From CAKSNH01 sp964422725 (lineage in GTDB: Bacteria > Bacillota > Clostridia > UBA1381): 64,000 bases of DNA. The position numbers were made by a program, and so were the translations under genes. Positions 54,465-63,366 of the stretch are shown piece after piece. Location of the stretch: positions 1 to 64,000 of the forward strand of contig CAYRCC010000001.1 of NCBI GenBank assembly GCA_964422725.1, given 5' to 3'. Numbering within the stretch: the first letter of the stretch is position 1; each line of letters begins with the position of its first letter. The notes under the pieces are model-generated. The model was not told where the DNA came from. It did not search any database and saw only the letters and a list, made by a program, of their open reading frames with translations.

Positions 54465-55865
54465 TTACACCGGATGAGTCATTGCATCTCTGTCGACCAT
54501 ATCCGGATCTATTCTATACTTTTGTGCTTGTCTGTACTCGAAATACTTAACAGCAACCTGACCGAACAATGCGTATGACAATACGTCCTCGTCCTGTTCA
54601 ATCCACTGCGCACATTCCTTTTTCAATGTTTCAAGCTCCGGCTTTAGCAAATCAGCCGGACGACAGGTAATTCTCTTTTCATCACCTATTGTCTTTTTGA
54701 TGATTTCAGGTGAGATTTCTGCCGGACACTTACCGTATTCGCCCTTTACAAGTCCCTTCGTTTCCTTGGAAACCATCTTGTAGCGTTCGCCCATCAACAC
54801 GTTAAGCACAGCCTGTGTACCCACGATTTGCGACGATGGAGTAACGAGCGGCGGATAACCCAAATCAGCTCGTACACGAGGAACTTCTTTGAGCACTTCC
54901 TCGTAAGCATCCTCTCTGCCTTGCTGTTTGAGCTGTGAAACAAGGTTTGAAAGCATACCGCCCGGTACTTGATATTTCAGCGTGCTGACATCAACACCCA
55001 TAACTTTCGGATTCATTAAACCGCTTGTGATATATTTCTCCCTTAGCGGCTTAAAGTAATCGCTGATTTCGATTAGCTTGTCAAGGTCATAACCTGTATC
55101 GTACGGTGTGCCTTGGAGAGCCGCAACGAGAGGCTCAGTAGGCGGCTGTGACGTACCCATAGCCATTGGCGACATAGCACAGTCAACAACGTCAACGCCT
55201 GCCTCAATGGCTTTAAGATATACCATAGATGCCTCACCGCTTGTGTAGTGCGTGTGCAGTTGGATAGGGATTTTAACGGTTTCTTTCATAGCTTTAACAA
55301 GGTCGTATGTAGTATACGGAAGAAGAAGTCCCGCCATATCCTTGATACAAATTGAGTCAGCACCCATATCCTCAAGCTGTTTTGCCATTTTAACGAATTT
55401 TTCGTTTGTGTGAAATTCGCTTGTCGTGTAGCATACAGTAGCCTGTACGTGTCCTTTTTCTTTTTTGCACGCCTTAATTGCACATTCAAGATTGCGAACG
55501 TCATTAAGCGCATCGAAAATTCTTAGAATATCAATGCCGTTTGCAATAGATTTTTGTACAAAATACTCAACTATATCGTCGGCATAGTGTCTGTATCCGA
55601 GAATATTCTGACCGCGGAAAAGCATTTGCAAAGGTGTATTTTTAGCTTTGTCTTTGATTTTTCTGAGTCTTTCCCAAGGGTCCTCATTTAGAAATCTAAG
55701 GCACGAGTCGAATGTTGCACCGCCCCACGCCTCAAGTGAATGATAACCGATTTTGTCCATTTTCTCTACGATAGGGAGAATTTCATCGGTAGTCATTCTG
55801 GTAGCAATTAGAGATTGGTGAGCATCTCTAAGTACGGTTTCGGTAATTTTAACCGGTTTAGCCAT
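54465..55865 (-). CDS. oadA: oxaloacetate decarboxylase alpha / pyruvate carboxylase subunit B carboxyltransferase
   Basis: A 466-residue carboxyltransferase of the HMGL-like TIM-barrel family. VLRDAHQSLIATRMTTDEILPI is the metal-site start, LEAWGGATFDSCLRFLNEDPWERL follows, and LHTHYTSGEASM supplies metal-binding histidines. The PYC_OADA domain ends near 440. It lacks a biotin domain, so it must use the separate biotin protein encoded upstream. It transfers CO2 from oxaloacetate to biotin; the beta subunit then releases it and exports sodium. Last gene of the operon, 48 nt after the beta gene. Confidence 0.95.
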   Translation of the reverse strand: MAKPVKITETVLRDAHQSLIATRMTTDEILPIVEKMDKIGYHSLEAWGGATFDSCLRFLNEDPWERLRKIKDKAKNTPLQMLFRGQNILGYRHYADDIVEYFVQKSIANGIDILRIFDALNDVRNLECAIKACKKEKGHVQATVCYTTSEFHTNEKFVKMAKQLEDMGADSICIKDMAGLLLPYTTYDLVKAMKETVKIPIQLHTHYTSGEASMVYLKAIEAGVDVVDCAMSPMAMGTSQPPTEPLVAALQGTPYDTGYDLDKLIEISDYFKPLREKYITSGLMNPKVMGVDVSTLKYQVPGGMLSNLVSQLKQQGREDAYEEVLKEVPRVRADLGYPPLVTPSSQIVGTQAVLNVLMGERYKMVSKETKGLVKGEYGKCPAEISPEIIKKTIGDEKRITCRPADLLKPELETLKKECAQWIEQDEDVLSYALFGQVAVKYFEYRQAQKYRIDPDMVDRDAMTHPV

Positions 55866-55913
55866 CTATTATTCACTCCTTATTTTTCTGATAGTAATGC
55901 ATATTTTACTTTA

Positions 55914-57155
55914 TTAAGCAAACATCGACAGGAATACGCCGGCGGCAACTGCCGAACCGATAACACCTGCCACGTTAGGTCCCATAGCGTGCATCAAAAG
56001 GAAGTTTGACGGGTTTTCTTTCTGACCCACAATCTGCGATACACGTGCCGCCATAGGTACAGCCGATACGCCGGCACTGCCGATAAGCGGATTGATTTTG
56101 CCCTTTGTAAGGAAACACATAATGTTTCCGAGGATAAGACCGCCTATTGTCGAGAAACAGAATGCCAGCAAACCAAGTGCGATGATACCGAGCGTTGAGG
56201 CACTCAGGAAATTGCTTGCTGTTGCCGTAGCACCGACGGTAAGACCGAGAAATATTGTAATAATGTTACATAATTCGTTCTGAGCAGTCTTTGAAAGTCT
56301 GTCAACAACGCCGGTTTCCTTGAACAAGTTGCCGAGCATAAGCATACCTACAAGCGACAGTGCATCAGGCACAATCAAAGCAACTATTATAGTTACTATG
56401 ACAGGGAACACAATTTTCTCCGTCTGTGAAACGGTTCTCAGCTGTTCCATCTTAATTGCGCGTGACTTTTTGGTGGTAAGAAGCTTCATAAACGGCGGCT
56501 GTATAACAGGAATAAGTGCCATATATGAATATGCCGCAACCGCAATAGCCGGAAGCAGATGCGGTGCAAGAGTTTTTGTTACATAAATAGCTGTAGGACC
56601 GTCCGCGCCGCCGATAATACCGATTGATGCTGCCTCGTTTACGTCAAAACCCAGACTCGGGAAAAGAGCGCCGAGGAGCAATGCCAAAAGGAAAGCAATA
56701 AATACTCCAAGCTGTGCCGCCGCACCTAGAAGAATACTCTTAGGGTTGGCAATAAGCGGCGCAAAGTCCGTCATGGCACCGATACCCAAGAAGATAAGCG
56801 GCGGATAAATACCCAATTTTACGCCGAGGTACAGCAAATCCAAAAGTCCGCCGTTTGCAACAACGTTTTGGATAATAATATGTTTGTCCTGATCCACAAA
56901 TGTGTCAACAACATTTGGGTCGGTAAATCTTTCAGCGTGCATAACAAGCTGTTCGGGCATCATAGGAAGATTTGTAATAAGCATACCGAACGCAATCGGA
57001 AGCAGCAAAAGCGGCTCATATTTCTTGACTATAGCCAAATACAACAATATACACGCAATAACAATCATAATAATAGTTTTTATAATGTCGGACGGTGCTT
57101 GTTGCAGAAGAATAGCGATACCCGTACTGTTTAGAAAATTGAAAAAACTATCCAT
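55914..57155 (-). CDS. oadB: sodium-translocating decarboxylase, beta subunit
   Basis: A 413-residue membrane protein with about nine to eleven helices, the sodium-exporting subunit of oxaloacetate, methylmalonyl-CoA or glutaconyl-CoA decarboxylases. GAMTDFAPLIANPKSILLGAAAQLGVF holds the conserved Asp for sodium and carboxybiotin, and ASIGIIGGADGPTAIYVTKTLAPHLL and NPLIGSAGVSAVPMAARVSQ are family signatures. The ATG at 57155 is preferred; a GTG lies at 57170. It lies between the biotin carrier and oadA genes. Confidence 0.96.
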   Translation of the reverse strand: MDSFFNFLNSTGIAILLQQAPSDIIKTIIMIVIACILLYLAIVKKYEPLLLLPIAFGMLITNLPMMPEQLVMHAERFTDPNVVDTFVDQDKHIIIQNVVANGGLLDLLYLGVKLGIYPPLIFLGIGAMTDFAPLIANPKSILLGAAAQLGVFIAFLLALLLGALFPSLGFDVNEAASIGIIGGADGPTAIYVTKTLAPHLLPAIAVAAYSYMALIPVIQPPFMKLLTTKKSRAIKMEQLRTVSQTEKIVFPVIVTIIVALIVPDALSLVGMLMLGNLFKETGVVDRLSKTAQNELCNIITIFLGLTVGATATASNFLSASTLGIIALGLLAFCFSTIGGLILGNIMCFLTKGKINPLIGSAGVSAVPMAARVSQIVGQKENPSNFLLMHAMGPNVAGVIGSAVAAGVFLSMFA

Positions 57156-57197
57156 TAATTCTGTCACCACTTTCTTTAAATAATTATATGCAATTGA

Positions 57198-57569
57198 TTA
57201 CGCGATGGAAATCAGAACGTCACCGCTGTTTACGGCAGAACCGGCAGCAGTTGAAACGCCTACAACCTTTCCGTCCCTAGGTGCCATAATTTCGTTTTCC
57301 ATTTTCATAGCTTCAAGCACACAGAGAACATCGCCTGATTTGATTGTATCGCCGACTTTAACCTTTACGGCTACAATAGTACCCGGCATAGGTGCTGTTA
57401 CGGTTTCCGCACCGGCAACCGGTGCACTGCTCGGAGCTGCGGCTTTAGGTGCCGGAGCAGGAGCCGCGGCTTTAGGTGCCGGAGCAGAATAGCTCACTTG
57501 TGCACCGCCGACTTCTTCAACTTCAACCTCATATGTTTTGCCATTTACACTGATATTAAACTTTCTCAT
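57198..57569 (-). CDS. biotin carrier subunit of sodium-pump decarboxylase
   Basis: A 123-residue biotinyl protein like GcdC/MmdC. Residues 1-25 form a small N-terminal piece, then an Ala/Pro linker (about 27-60, with a 22-bp repeat in the DNA), then the biotinyl domain with the biotinylated Lys in VLEAMKMENEI. It carries CO2 between the carboxyltransferases and the beta subunit. GGAGG precedes the ATG. Confidence 0.95.
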   Translation of the reverse strand: MRKFNISVNGKTYEVEVEEVGGAQVSYSAPAPKAAAPAPAPKAAAPSSAPVAGAETVTAPMPGTIVAVKVKVGDTIKSGDVLCVLEAMKMENEIMAPRDGKVVGVSTAAGSAVNSGDVLISIA

Positions 57570-57631
57570 AATAATTTGCCTCCTTAAAATATTTTAGGTG
57601 GTTATTTGCTTTAAATTTTGTTTGCACAAGA

Positions 57632-58006
57632 TTAAAATCTTGAGTCAATAGTATCTCTGAGTCCGGCTTGATTCCATACCGGAGCTGTATTGTTTACACG
57701 TCTGTAAGACTTAATGTGCAGATTATATGTAGATGTGTTAAGACTTGCGGCAACGGCGGCAGTCAAAACTGCGATAAGCTCGTCCTCGTTTACATCGTCA
57801 GTTTCCGCAGTAGCGGCAGACGGAGCAGGAGTGTTATCGGAATGTGTGTCGGCAGTCTGTGCCGGCTGTTTGCTTTTAGGTTCTCTTGCAAAAACATACT
57901 TCATAAGCGTAAGCACGAACATAAGTATAATAAGAACCGAAAACACAATTGCCAAACCGACAGCCGTAACCTTAAGTCCTTCCAACAGCGATTCTGTTAC
58001 TGTCAT
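57632..58006 (-). CDS. OadG-family gamma subunit of sodium-pump decarboxylase
   Basis: A 124-residue membrane-anchor subunit. The N-terminal helix (about 11-36, LKVTAVGLAIVFSVLIILMFVLTLMKYVF) matches OadG, followed by a Thr/Ala-rich acidic linker and a C-terminal segment (ELIAVLTAAVAASLNTSTYNLHIKSYRRV) as in MmdD/OadG fusions. It holds the complex together. AAAGGGG precedes the ATG. Confidence 0.88.
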   Translation of the reverse strand: MTVTESLLEGLKVTAVGLAIVFSVLIILMFVLTLMKYVFAREPKSKQPAQTADTHSDNTPAPSAATAETDDVNEDELIAVLTAAVAASLNTSTYNLHIKSYRRVNNTAPVWNQAGLRDTIDSRF

Positions 58007-58048
58007 TAATATCTATCCCCTTTCTTGGATTTCATTTATAATTTTGTA

Positions 58049-59599
58049 TCATACAGGGATATTACCGTGTTTTTTTGCAGGTCTTGACTCTCTTTTTGAA
58101 GAAAGCATTTCCAAAGCGGCAATAATTCTCGGACGTGTTGAGTCAGGCTCAATGATGTCATCGACATAACCGCGTTTTGCAGCCTCATACGGACTTGCAA
58201 ATTTATTGCGATATTCCTCAATCTTTTCCGAACGTGTTGCAATCGGGTCAGAGCTTTCGGCAATATCTTTCTTGAAAATGATATTTGCCGCACCTTCAGG
58301 TCCCATAACGGCGATTTCGGCTGTAGGCCAAGCAAATACCGCATCGGCACCGAGGTGTTTTGAACTCATAGCGATATAAGCACCGCCGTATGCTTTTCTG
58401 AGTATTACGTTAATCTTAGGTACGGTAGCCTCGGAATATGCGTAAAGCAGCTTCGCGCCATGGCGGATAATGCCGTTGTGTTCCTGCTCGACTCCCGGAA
58501 GATAACCCGGCACGTCTGTCAATGTAATGACAGGAATGTTAAAGCTGTCACAGAAACGTATGAATCTTGCGGCTTTGTCGGACGAATTAACGTCAAGCGA
58601 GCCGGCAAGCACATTCGGCTGATTTGCTACTATACCAACCGACGTACCGTTCATTCTCGCAAAACCGATAACGATGTTTTTTGCAAACTCGGCAAGAACC
58701 TCATTAAATTCACCGTTATCAACTATTTCAGTGATTACGTCCTTTATGTTGTAAGCCTTGTTAGGCTCGTCCGGAATAATTGAAGTAAGCTTTTCCGAAA
58801 GACGGTTTATTTCATCTGACGGTGCTTCGTAAGGTGCATTTTCTAAGTTGTTCGACGGCAGATATGAAAGCAATTTTTTAATTTGCTCGATACATTCTTT
58901 GTCGTTCTTTGCGGTAAAGTGTGCAACGCCGCTTTTTGATGAGTGCGCACCGGCACCGCCGAGTTCTTCGCCGGTTACATTTTCGCCGGTTACCGCTTTA
59001 ACAACCTGAGGACCTGTAATAAACATCTGACTTGTATTTTCAACCATAAATACAAAATCAGTGATGGCAGGGGAGTATACCGCACCGCCGGCACAAGGTC
59101 CCATAATAACCGAAATCTGCGGAATTACACCGGAGGCTTGAGTATTTCTGTAGAATATCTCGCCAAATCCCGATAATGCGTCAATACCCTCCTGTATTCT
59201 TGCACCGCCGGAGTCGTTCATACCGATAATAGGTGCGCCCATTTTCATAGCCATATCCATTACCTTGCAGATTTTTTTTGCGTGCATTTCACCGAGTGAA
59301 CCGCCTATTACAGTGAAATCCTGAGCATAAACGTAAACAAGCCGTCCGTCAACCGTACCGTAGCCTGTTACCACACCTTCTCCCGGAGCTTTAGTATCAG
59401 CCATATTGAACTCGTTACATCTGTGTTCAACAAAAGCATCAACTTCAATAAAGCTGCCTTCGTCCATAAGTGCGAGGATTCTTTCGCGGGCAGTTAATTT
59501 GCCAGCATCGTGTTGTTTCTTGATTTTTGCATCGCCGCCGCCGTTTACAACAGTGTTTCTGCGGTTTTGCAAATCAGTCAATTTATCAACTGTTCCCAT
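58049..59599 (-). CDS. mmdA: methylmalonyl-CoA decarboxylase alpha / acyl-CoA carboxyltransferase
   Basis: A 516-residue carboxyltransferase with two crotonase-like lobes. [28 protein letters not shown], the first oxyanion site [10 protein letters not shown] and [20 protein letters not shown], and the second lobe [35 protein letters not shown] and [11 protein letters not shown] match MmdA and propionyl-CoA carboxylase beta chains. It takes CO2 from methylmalonyl-CoA (or a similar acyl-CoA) to biotin. The ATG at 59599 follows GGAGGTAAGG. First gene of an operon with gamma, biotin carrier, beta and oadA. Confidence 0.95.
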   Translation of the reverse strand: MGTVDKLTDLQNRRNTVVNGGGDAKIKKQHDAGKLTARERILALMDEGSFIEVDAFVEHRCNEFNMADTKAPGEGVVTGYGTVDGRLVYVYAQDFTVIGGSLGEMHAKKICKVMDMAMKMGAPIIGMNDSGGARIQEGIDALSGFGEIFYRNTQASGVIPQISVIMGPCAGGAVYSPAITDFVFMVENTSQMFITGPQVVKAVTGENVTGEELGGAGAHSSKSGVAHFTAKNDKECIEQIKKLLSYLPSNNLENAPYEAPSDEINRLSEKLTSIIPDEPNKAYNIKDVITEIVDNGEFNEVLAEFAKNIVIGFARMNGTSVGIVANQPNVLAGSLDVNSSDKAARFIRFCDSFNIPVITLTDVPGYLPGVEQEHNGIIRHGAKLLYAYSEATVPKINVILRKAYGGAYIAMSSKHLGADAVFAWPTAEIAVMGPEGAANIIFKKDIAESSDPIATRSEKIEEYRNKFASPYEAAKRGYVDDIIEPDSTRPRIIAALEMLSSKRESRPAKKHGNIPV

Positions 59600-59699
59600 T
59601 TCCTTACCTCCGTTTGATAATTTTTGTTGTTTCATACATTTATTACCTACAATCTATGTATGAAACATAATGAAATAGTAATTAACCGAATTAACTCCG

Positions 59700-59727
59700 A
59701 TTATATATATTGTACATTAAATTTGAA
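59700..59727 (-). promoter_or_regulatory. candidate promoter of mmdA operon
   Basis: The minus strand shows TTCAAA (59727-59722), a 16-nt spacer and a perfect TATAAT (59705-59700), giving a leader of about 95 nt. A palindrome TGTGCA-AAA-TGCACA lies upstream at 59801-59815. Confidence 0.55.
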
Positions 59728-59890
59728 AAATTTTCAATCAAAAAAACTGAAAAAAGTAGTATTACACGTACAAAAAAAGAAGCAAACAAGGGATGAAAAA
59801 TGTGCAAAATGCACAAAAAACATACCTCGTTTGCATTAAAAGTAATTTTGCTGATTAAAAAATCAGTGCTTTACAAAAAACAAACTCGTT

Positions 59891-60613
59891 TTACGAATTT
59901 AAAAGATAGCTGACCTCGTGCGATGTCAAATGCCGCCACCTTCCGAGCGGCAGATTACCAAGCTCGACTTTGCCTATGCTTATTCGCTGTAAGTACGAAA
60001 CCTTGCAGCCGACAGCCTCGAACATTTTGCGTACCTGTCTGTTTCGCCCTTCGTGTATGGTTATTTTGAAGGTAGTCATACCACCTTCGGCTTCAAGCAT
60101 TTCCACCTCAGCCGGTGAGGTGGTGTAATCGTCAATTTTGACACCGTTTCGCAATTTATTAAGACCGCTGATTGTAATTCCGCCTTTAATTACAGCTATA
60201 TAAGTTTTGCGGGTATTAAATTTCGGGTGGGTTACCCGATATGTGAAATCGCCGTCGTTGGTAAGGAGCAAAAGACCTTCCGTTTCGTAATCGAGTCTGC
60301 CGACAGGAAAAATTCTTGACGGAATTTCGGTTTTAATAAGGTCAATAACGGTCGGACGGTCGAACTGGTCGTTTACGGTTGAAACATAGCCGGCAGGTTT
60401 ATTGAGCATAATATAATACTTTTTGTTTACAGGCTTTAAGAGTTTTCCGTTTAAACAGACTTTGTCCGCGCCTATTTCAACTTTGGTTCCCAGCTCACGA
60501 ACTGTTTTGTCGTTTACCTTTACACGTCCCTCGGTAATCAACACTTCGGCGTTTCGCCTGGATGCCGCACCGCACATCGCAATATATTTCTGTAATCTTA
60601 CTATTTCTCCCAT
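59891..60613 (-). CDS. rluB: 23S rRNA pseudouridine synthase, RsuA/RluB family
   Basis: A 240-residue pseudouridine synthase. An N-terminal S4 domain (VRLQKYIAMCGAASRRNAEVLITEGRVKVN) is followed by the catalytic domain with the Asp motif FPVGRLDYETEGLLLLTNDG and KTYIAVIKG. The C-terminal HEGRNRQVRKMFEAVG is the family signature. In Firmicutes RluB modifies 23S rRNA near U2605. GGAG precedes the ATG. It is 21 nt after the DUF2161-like gene, on the same strand. Confidence 0.94.
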   Translation of the reverse strand: MGEIVRLQKYIAMCGAASRRNAEVLITEGRVKVNDKTVRELGTKVEIGADKVCLNGKLLKPVNKKYYIMLNKPAGYVSTVNDQFDRPTVIDLIKTEIPSRIFPVGRLDYETEGLLLLTNDGDFTYRVTHPKFNTRKTYIAVIKGGITISGLNKLRNGVKIDDYTTSPAEVEMLEAEGGMTTFKITIHEGRNRQVRKMFEAVGCKVSYLQRISIGKVELGNLPLGRWRHLTSHEVSYLLNS

Positions 60614-60634
60614 ATCAATCTCCGTTCTGTGAAT

Positions 60635-61330
60635 TTAAAATGTATTATCAATAAAGTTACGGTAGTATTTTATAAGCTCTGTGTATACACTGTCGTTCCA
60701 GTTGTCGGAAAGGCAGTATGTTCCGTCGGCGTTTTTCTCAAACCAACCGTAAAAGTTGGACGATAGTATACGTGCTGTTTTTACACTGTCCGTACCCAAT
60801 TCTTTGAGCTGTTTAGGTGAAAGCGAACCGTACTTTTCCAAAAGACACGCTATGTGTACGGCTTTTTCGGTGTATGCGGTTGCCACCTTGCGTTTGCTGA
60901 CACCGCCGACGTTTGTGTCGTGCCGGCGTTCGGCAATTTCGGTAAGCAGTGCTTTACGACGGCTTGAGTAAATACGTACACCGTCATAGGGGGTCGGGTC
61001 AAGAGCAATTTCGGCATATGAAAAGTGTTCGCCGACTGTTACAAAAATAAGCCCCAACTCCAACTTTTTCAGTACACACAAAACGTCGTGATACTTTTTT
61101 AGTGTAAAATTTTTCGGCTTGGGTACGGCAATATATACATCTGCACCTGTTCGTTGACGGTCAATGCCCTGCGCAAGCAACGCGACGCTCAGTGTGCGTT
61201 TTATTTCTATTACAATAAAGCCGTCGGCATTGCTTGCGGTAACATCGCAGTTTTTCACCTCTGCATTTACGGTAAATCCCATATTTTCAAAAAGTGATTT
61301 TATGGGAGAAAAAAGTTCTTCTTCACGCAT
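60635..61330 (-). CDS. DUF2161-like putative PD-(D/E)XK phosphodiesterase protein
   Basis: A 231-residue protein. Residues 1-120 resemble a PD-(D/E)XK nuclease fold: EVKNCDVTASNADGFIVIEIKRTLSV gives the Asp and the ExK motif (EIK). KLELGLIFVTV continues the sheet. The C-terminal part (KRKVATAYTEKAVHIACLLEKYGSLSPKQLKELG) looks like a helix-turn-helix. This matches the DUF2161 group, of unknown function. The ATG at 61330 overlaps the stop of the deacetylase gene by 8 nt. Confidence 0.8.
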   Translation of the reverse strand: MREEELFSPIKSLFENMGFTVNAEVKNCDVTASNADGFIVIEIKRTLSVALLAQGIDRQRTGADVYIAVPKPKNFTLKKYHDVLCVLKKLELGLIFVTVGEHFSYAEIALDPTPYDGVRIYSSRRKALLTEIAERRHDTNVGGVSKRKVATAYTEKAVHIACLLEKYGSLSPKQLKELGTDSVKTARILSSNFYGWFEKNADGTYCLSDNWNDSVYTELIKYYRNFIDNTF

Positions 61331-62141
61331 CAAAGTGTACCGTTTCGCCGGCATTGACCTTATAGTGTCTGCCGTCAACCTCAACCCATACGGCAATTGC
61401 GGACGGGTTGTAAACCATATCGCCCTTGACACCGTATTTTAAGTTCTTAGCCGCGTTCATATAGTCAACTATTTCGATGTTTGTAGCATACCAAATATCA
61501 TCTCGGTTACCTACAAGCGCACAGAAATCCTCAAGCAATTCCCAATTGTTGTCGCGTGCAAATTCAAAGCTGTGTCCCCATACATACATCATATACAGAT
61601 ATTGTCTTTTGAAAAGTGCTACAAAGTCCTGTCCGAGCTTCATAAGATTGGTGTTATGATGACAGGTCGCCTGCCACTCGTATAGGTCGCGCGGCATACC
61701 GAAGTTTTGTTTACTGCCGACAACCCTCGAATATTCGATACCGACTGACGGCAAAAGCTTTTTAATGTCGTCGGAGAGTGAACCGTTAGGGTAGGAAAGA
61801 CCGCGTACCGGATAGCCGACAGCATCTTCGAGAATTTTTCTGTCCTCAATTATTTGCTGAACAACTTGGTCGAGCGGACAGCGTTCGATTGTCGGGTGTG
61901 TATATGTATGAGCGGCAACTTCGTGTCCTTCATAAAGACTCTTGATTTCCGAGAATTTAACCTTTTCTTCTCTGGTGTCCATAAGACCGGAATTTAAGTG
62001 GAACGTACCTTTGATGCCGTTTTTGTTGAAAATTTCAATCATACGGCGGTCGTGTATCTGACCGTCATCGTAGCTCATAGTAAGGACCTTGTGTCTGCCT
62101 TCGGGAAAACAAGTGTAAATGTTTTTTAATAGTTTGCTCAT
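61323..62141 (-). CDS. polysaccharide deacetylase family protein (NodB-like)
   Basis: A 272-residue carbohydrate esterase 4-like protein. MSYDDGQIHDRR holds the catalytic base/metal Asp pair (normally TFDDG), HTYTH gives the two metal histidines, and RGLSYPNGSLSD resembles the RxPYG motif. No signal peptide is visible, so it may act in the cytosol. GGAG precedes the ATG by 9 nt. The substrate is not evident. It is coupled to the DUF2161-like gene by overlap. Confidence 0.88.
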   Translation of the reverse strand: MSKLLKNIYTCFPEGRHKVLTMSYDDGQIHDRRMIEIFNKNGIKGTFHLNSGLMDTREEKVKFSEIKSLYEGHEVAAHTYTHPTIERCPLDQVVQQIIEDRKILEDAVGYPVRGLSYPNGSLSDDIKKLLPSVGIEYSRVVGSKQNFGMPRDLYEWQATCHHNTNLMKLGQDFVALFKRQYLYMMYVWGHSFEFARDNNWELLEDFCALVGNRDDIWYATNIEIVDYMNAAKNLKYGVKGDMVYNPSAIAVWVEVDGRHYKVNAGETVHFDA

Positions 62142-62177
62142 AATTAAAATCTCCTTTGCTAAATTATGTAGTCCGTC

Positions 62178-63026
62178 TTATTCGGACGGAGCAGTATTTG
62201 CTTTGTGTTCAAGAGTTATAACAACCAATTCGGGGCGGTTGAACAAACGCGGAATAATCATAGGATTGCCGAGTCCGCGGCTGACAATCATTTGTGTGTG
62301 TCCTTCTTTGTATACACCGCCGAAATACTTCGGAAAAAGTATATTGTTATCTGAGGCAATGCCGGTTTTCGGCGACAGCACACCTCCTACCGCCGGCAGA
62401 CGAAACTGTCCGCCATGCATATGTCCGGCAAGGACTAAGTCAAACCCTTTGTTTTTGAAACAGTCAAGCAGATTTGCACGGTGAAAAAGCATAATGTGAA
62501 ATCCGTCAAACGGCTGTATTCGGGAAATTGACTTATTAATGCGCATTTTTATCTGAAATGCGGTGCGTGAGTACGGATCATCAATACCGGACAGCGCAAT
62601 TTTAGCACCGTTTTTTTCGAGTTCAACAGTTTCGTTGCGCAGGAAAACACCGCCGGCTTTTTCGCATTCCGCAACAAGAGTGCGGAAGTCGCTGCGCCAT
62701 ATGTCGTGATTGCCGGTTATCATATACAGCGGTGCTGTTTCGGCAAGACGGCGCGTAAGACGTACAGCCGGAGTTATTTCGCCGTAATCGTTTACCATAT
62801 CGCCTGTGGATACTATAATATCGGGTTTTTCTATTGATATTTCATTCATAAGTCCCGGAATATGCTCGTTGTGTGAGTCAGACACCTGAACTATTTTATA
62901 TCCGTCAAATTCCTTAGGTATTTTTGAAGAACGCACATTGTAATGCGTAACCTCAAGCCTGCTGTCAAGGCCTTTGACGGCAACAAGTACACCGCTTGTC
63001 AGCAACAGCTTTGATATTATACTCAT
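62178..63026 (-). CDS. metallophosphoesterase, YkuE-like
   Basis: A 282-residue calcineurin-like phosphoesterase with an N-terminal hydrophobic segment (about 4-19) that may be a signal or anchor. Metal motifs are IVQVSDSHNEHIPG, STGDMVNDYG, ITGNHDIW and LAGHMHGGQFRLP, with the closing SRGLGNPMIIPRLFNRPE typical of the YkuE/YaeI group. AAAGGGTG precedes the ATG. It opens a minus-strand unit that continues into the deacetylase gene after 36 nt. Confidence 0.92.
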   Translation of the reverse strand: MSIISKLLLTSGVLVAVKGLDSRLEVTHYNVRSSKIPKEFDGYKIVQVSDSHNEHIPGLMNEISIEKPDIIVSTGDMVNDYGEITPAVRLTRRLAETAPLYMITGNHDIWRSDFRTLVAECEKAGGVFLRNETVELEKNGAKIALSGIDDPYSRTAFQIKMRINKSISRIQPFDGFHIMLFHRANLLDCFKNKGFDLVLAGHMHGGQFRLPAVGGVLSPKTGIASDNNILFPKYFGGVYKEGHTQMIVSRGLGNPMIIPRLFNRPELVVITLEHKANTAPSE

Positions 63027-63076
63027 ACTTAACGCACCCTTTCAGACTAAAGATGTTGATTGTGAATTTGAAATAC

Positions 63077-63120
63077 GAAAAAGCAAAAAGGAAAATACAT
63101 CAATCAATGCATTTTCCTTA
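63077..63120 (-). terminator. terminator of ftsH-DUF1858 unit
   Basis: On the minus strand AAGGAAAATGCAT pairs with ATGTATTTTCCTT, followed by TTTTGCTTTTT, just after the DUF1858 gene stop. Confidence 0.85.
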
Positions 63121-63126
63121 AAAGTG

Positions 63127-63336
63127 TTATTCCTGTGATGCAAGGAATGTATTGATGTCGTTTATCAGTTTATCAACATCAGCTCCGTGTACCATACAAG
63201 CCGCTTCGATAGATTCGCCGCTTGCCGACGGACAGCCTATGCAGTGCATACCGATATTGAAGAAAAACTGTGCCGTTTCCGGATTCATCTTCAATACGTC
63301 CATAATAATCATATCCTTGGTTACTTGATTTGCCAT
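63127..63336 (-). CDS. DUF1858 domain protein
   Basis: A 69-residue DUF1858 protein. ITKDMIIMDVLKMNPETAQFFFNIGMHCIGCPSASGESIEAACMVHG contains the paired cysteines of CIGC and a third Cys, as in the hybrid-cluster-associated small redox domain family. The role is unknown. GGAGAG precedes the ATG. It follows ftsH by 30 nt and ends at a terminator. Confidence 0.93.
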   Translation of the reverse strand: MANQVTKDMIIMDVLKMNPETAQFFFNIGMHCIGCPSASGESIEAACMVHGADVDKLINDINTFLASQE

Positions 63337-63366
63337 AAAAAATCTCTCCTTGTATTAAATTTATTA

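Noticed and set aside
57439..57487. 22-bp direct repeat in the biotin carrier gene
   Set aside because: It encodes the Ala/Pro linker, which is naturally repetitive in this family, so it needs no other explanation.
59801..59815. TGTGCA-AAA-TGCACA as an operator for the mmdA operon
   Set aside because: It lies about 75 nt upstream of the candidate minus-35 in a very AT-rich stretch; a link to regulation is too weak to claim.
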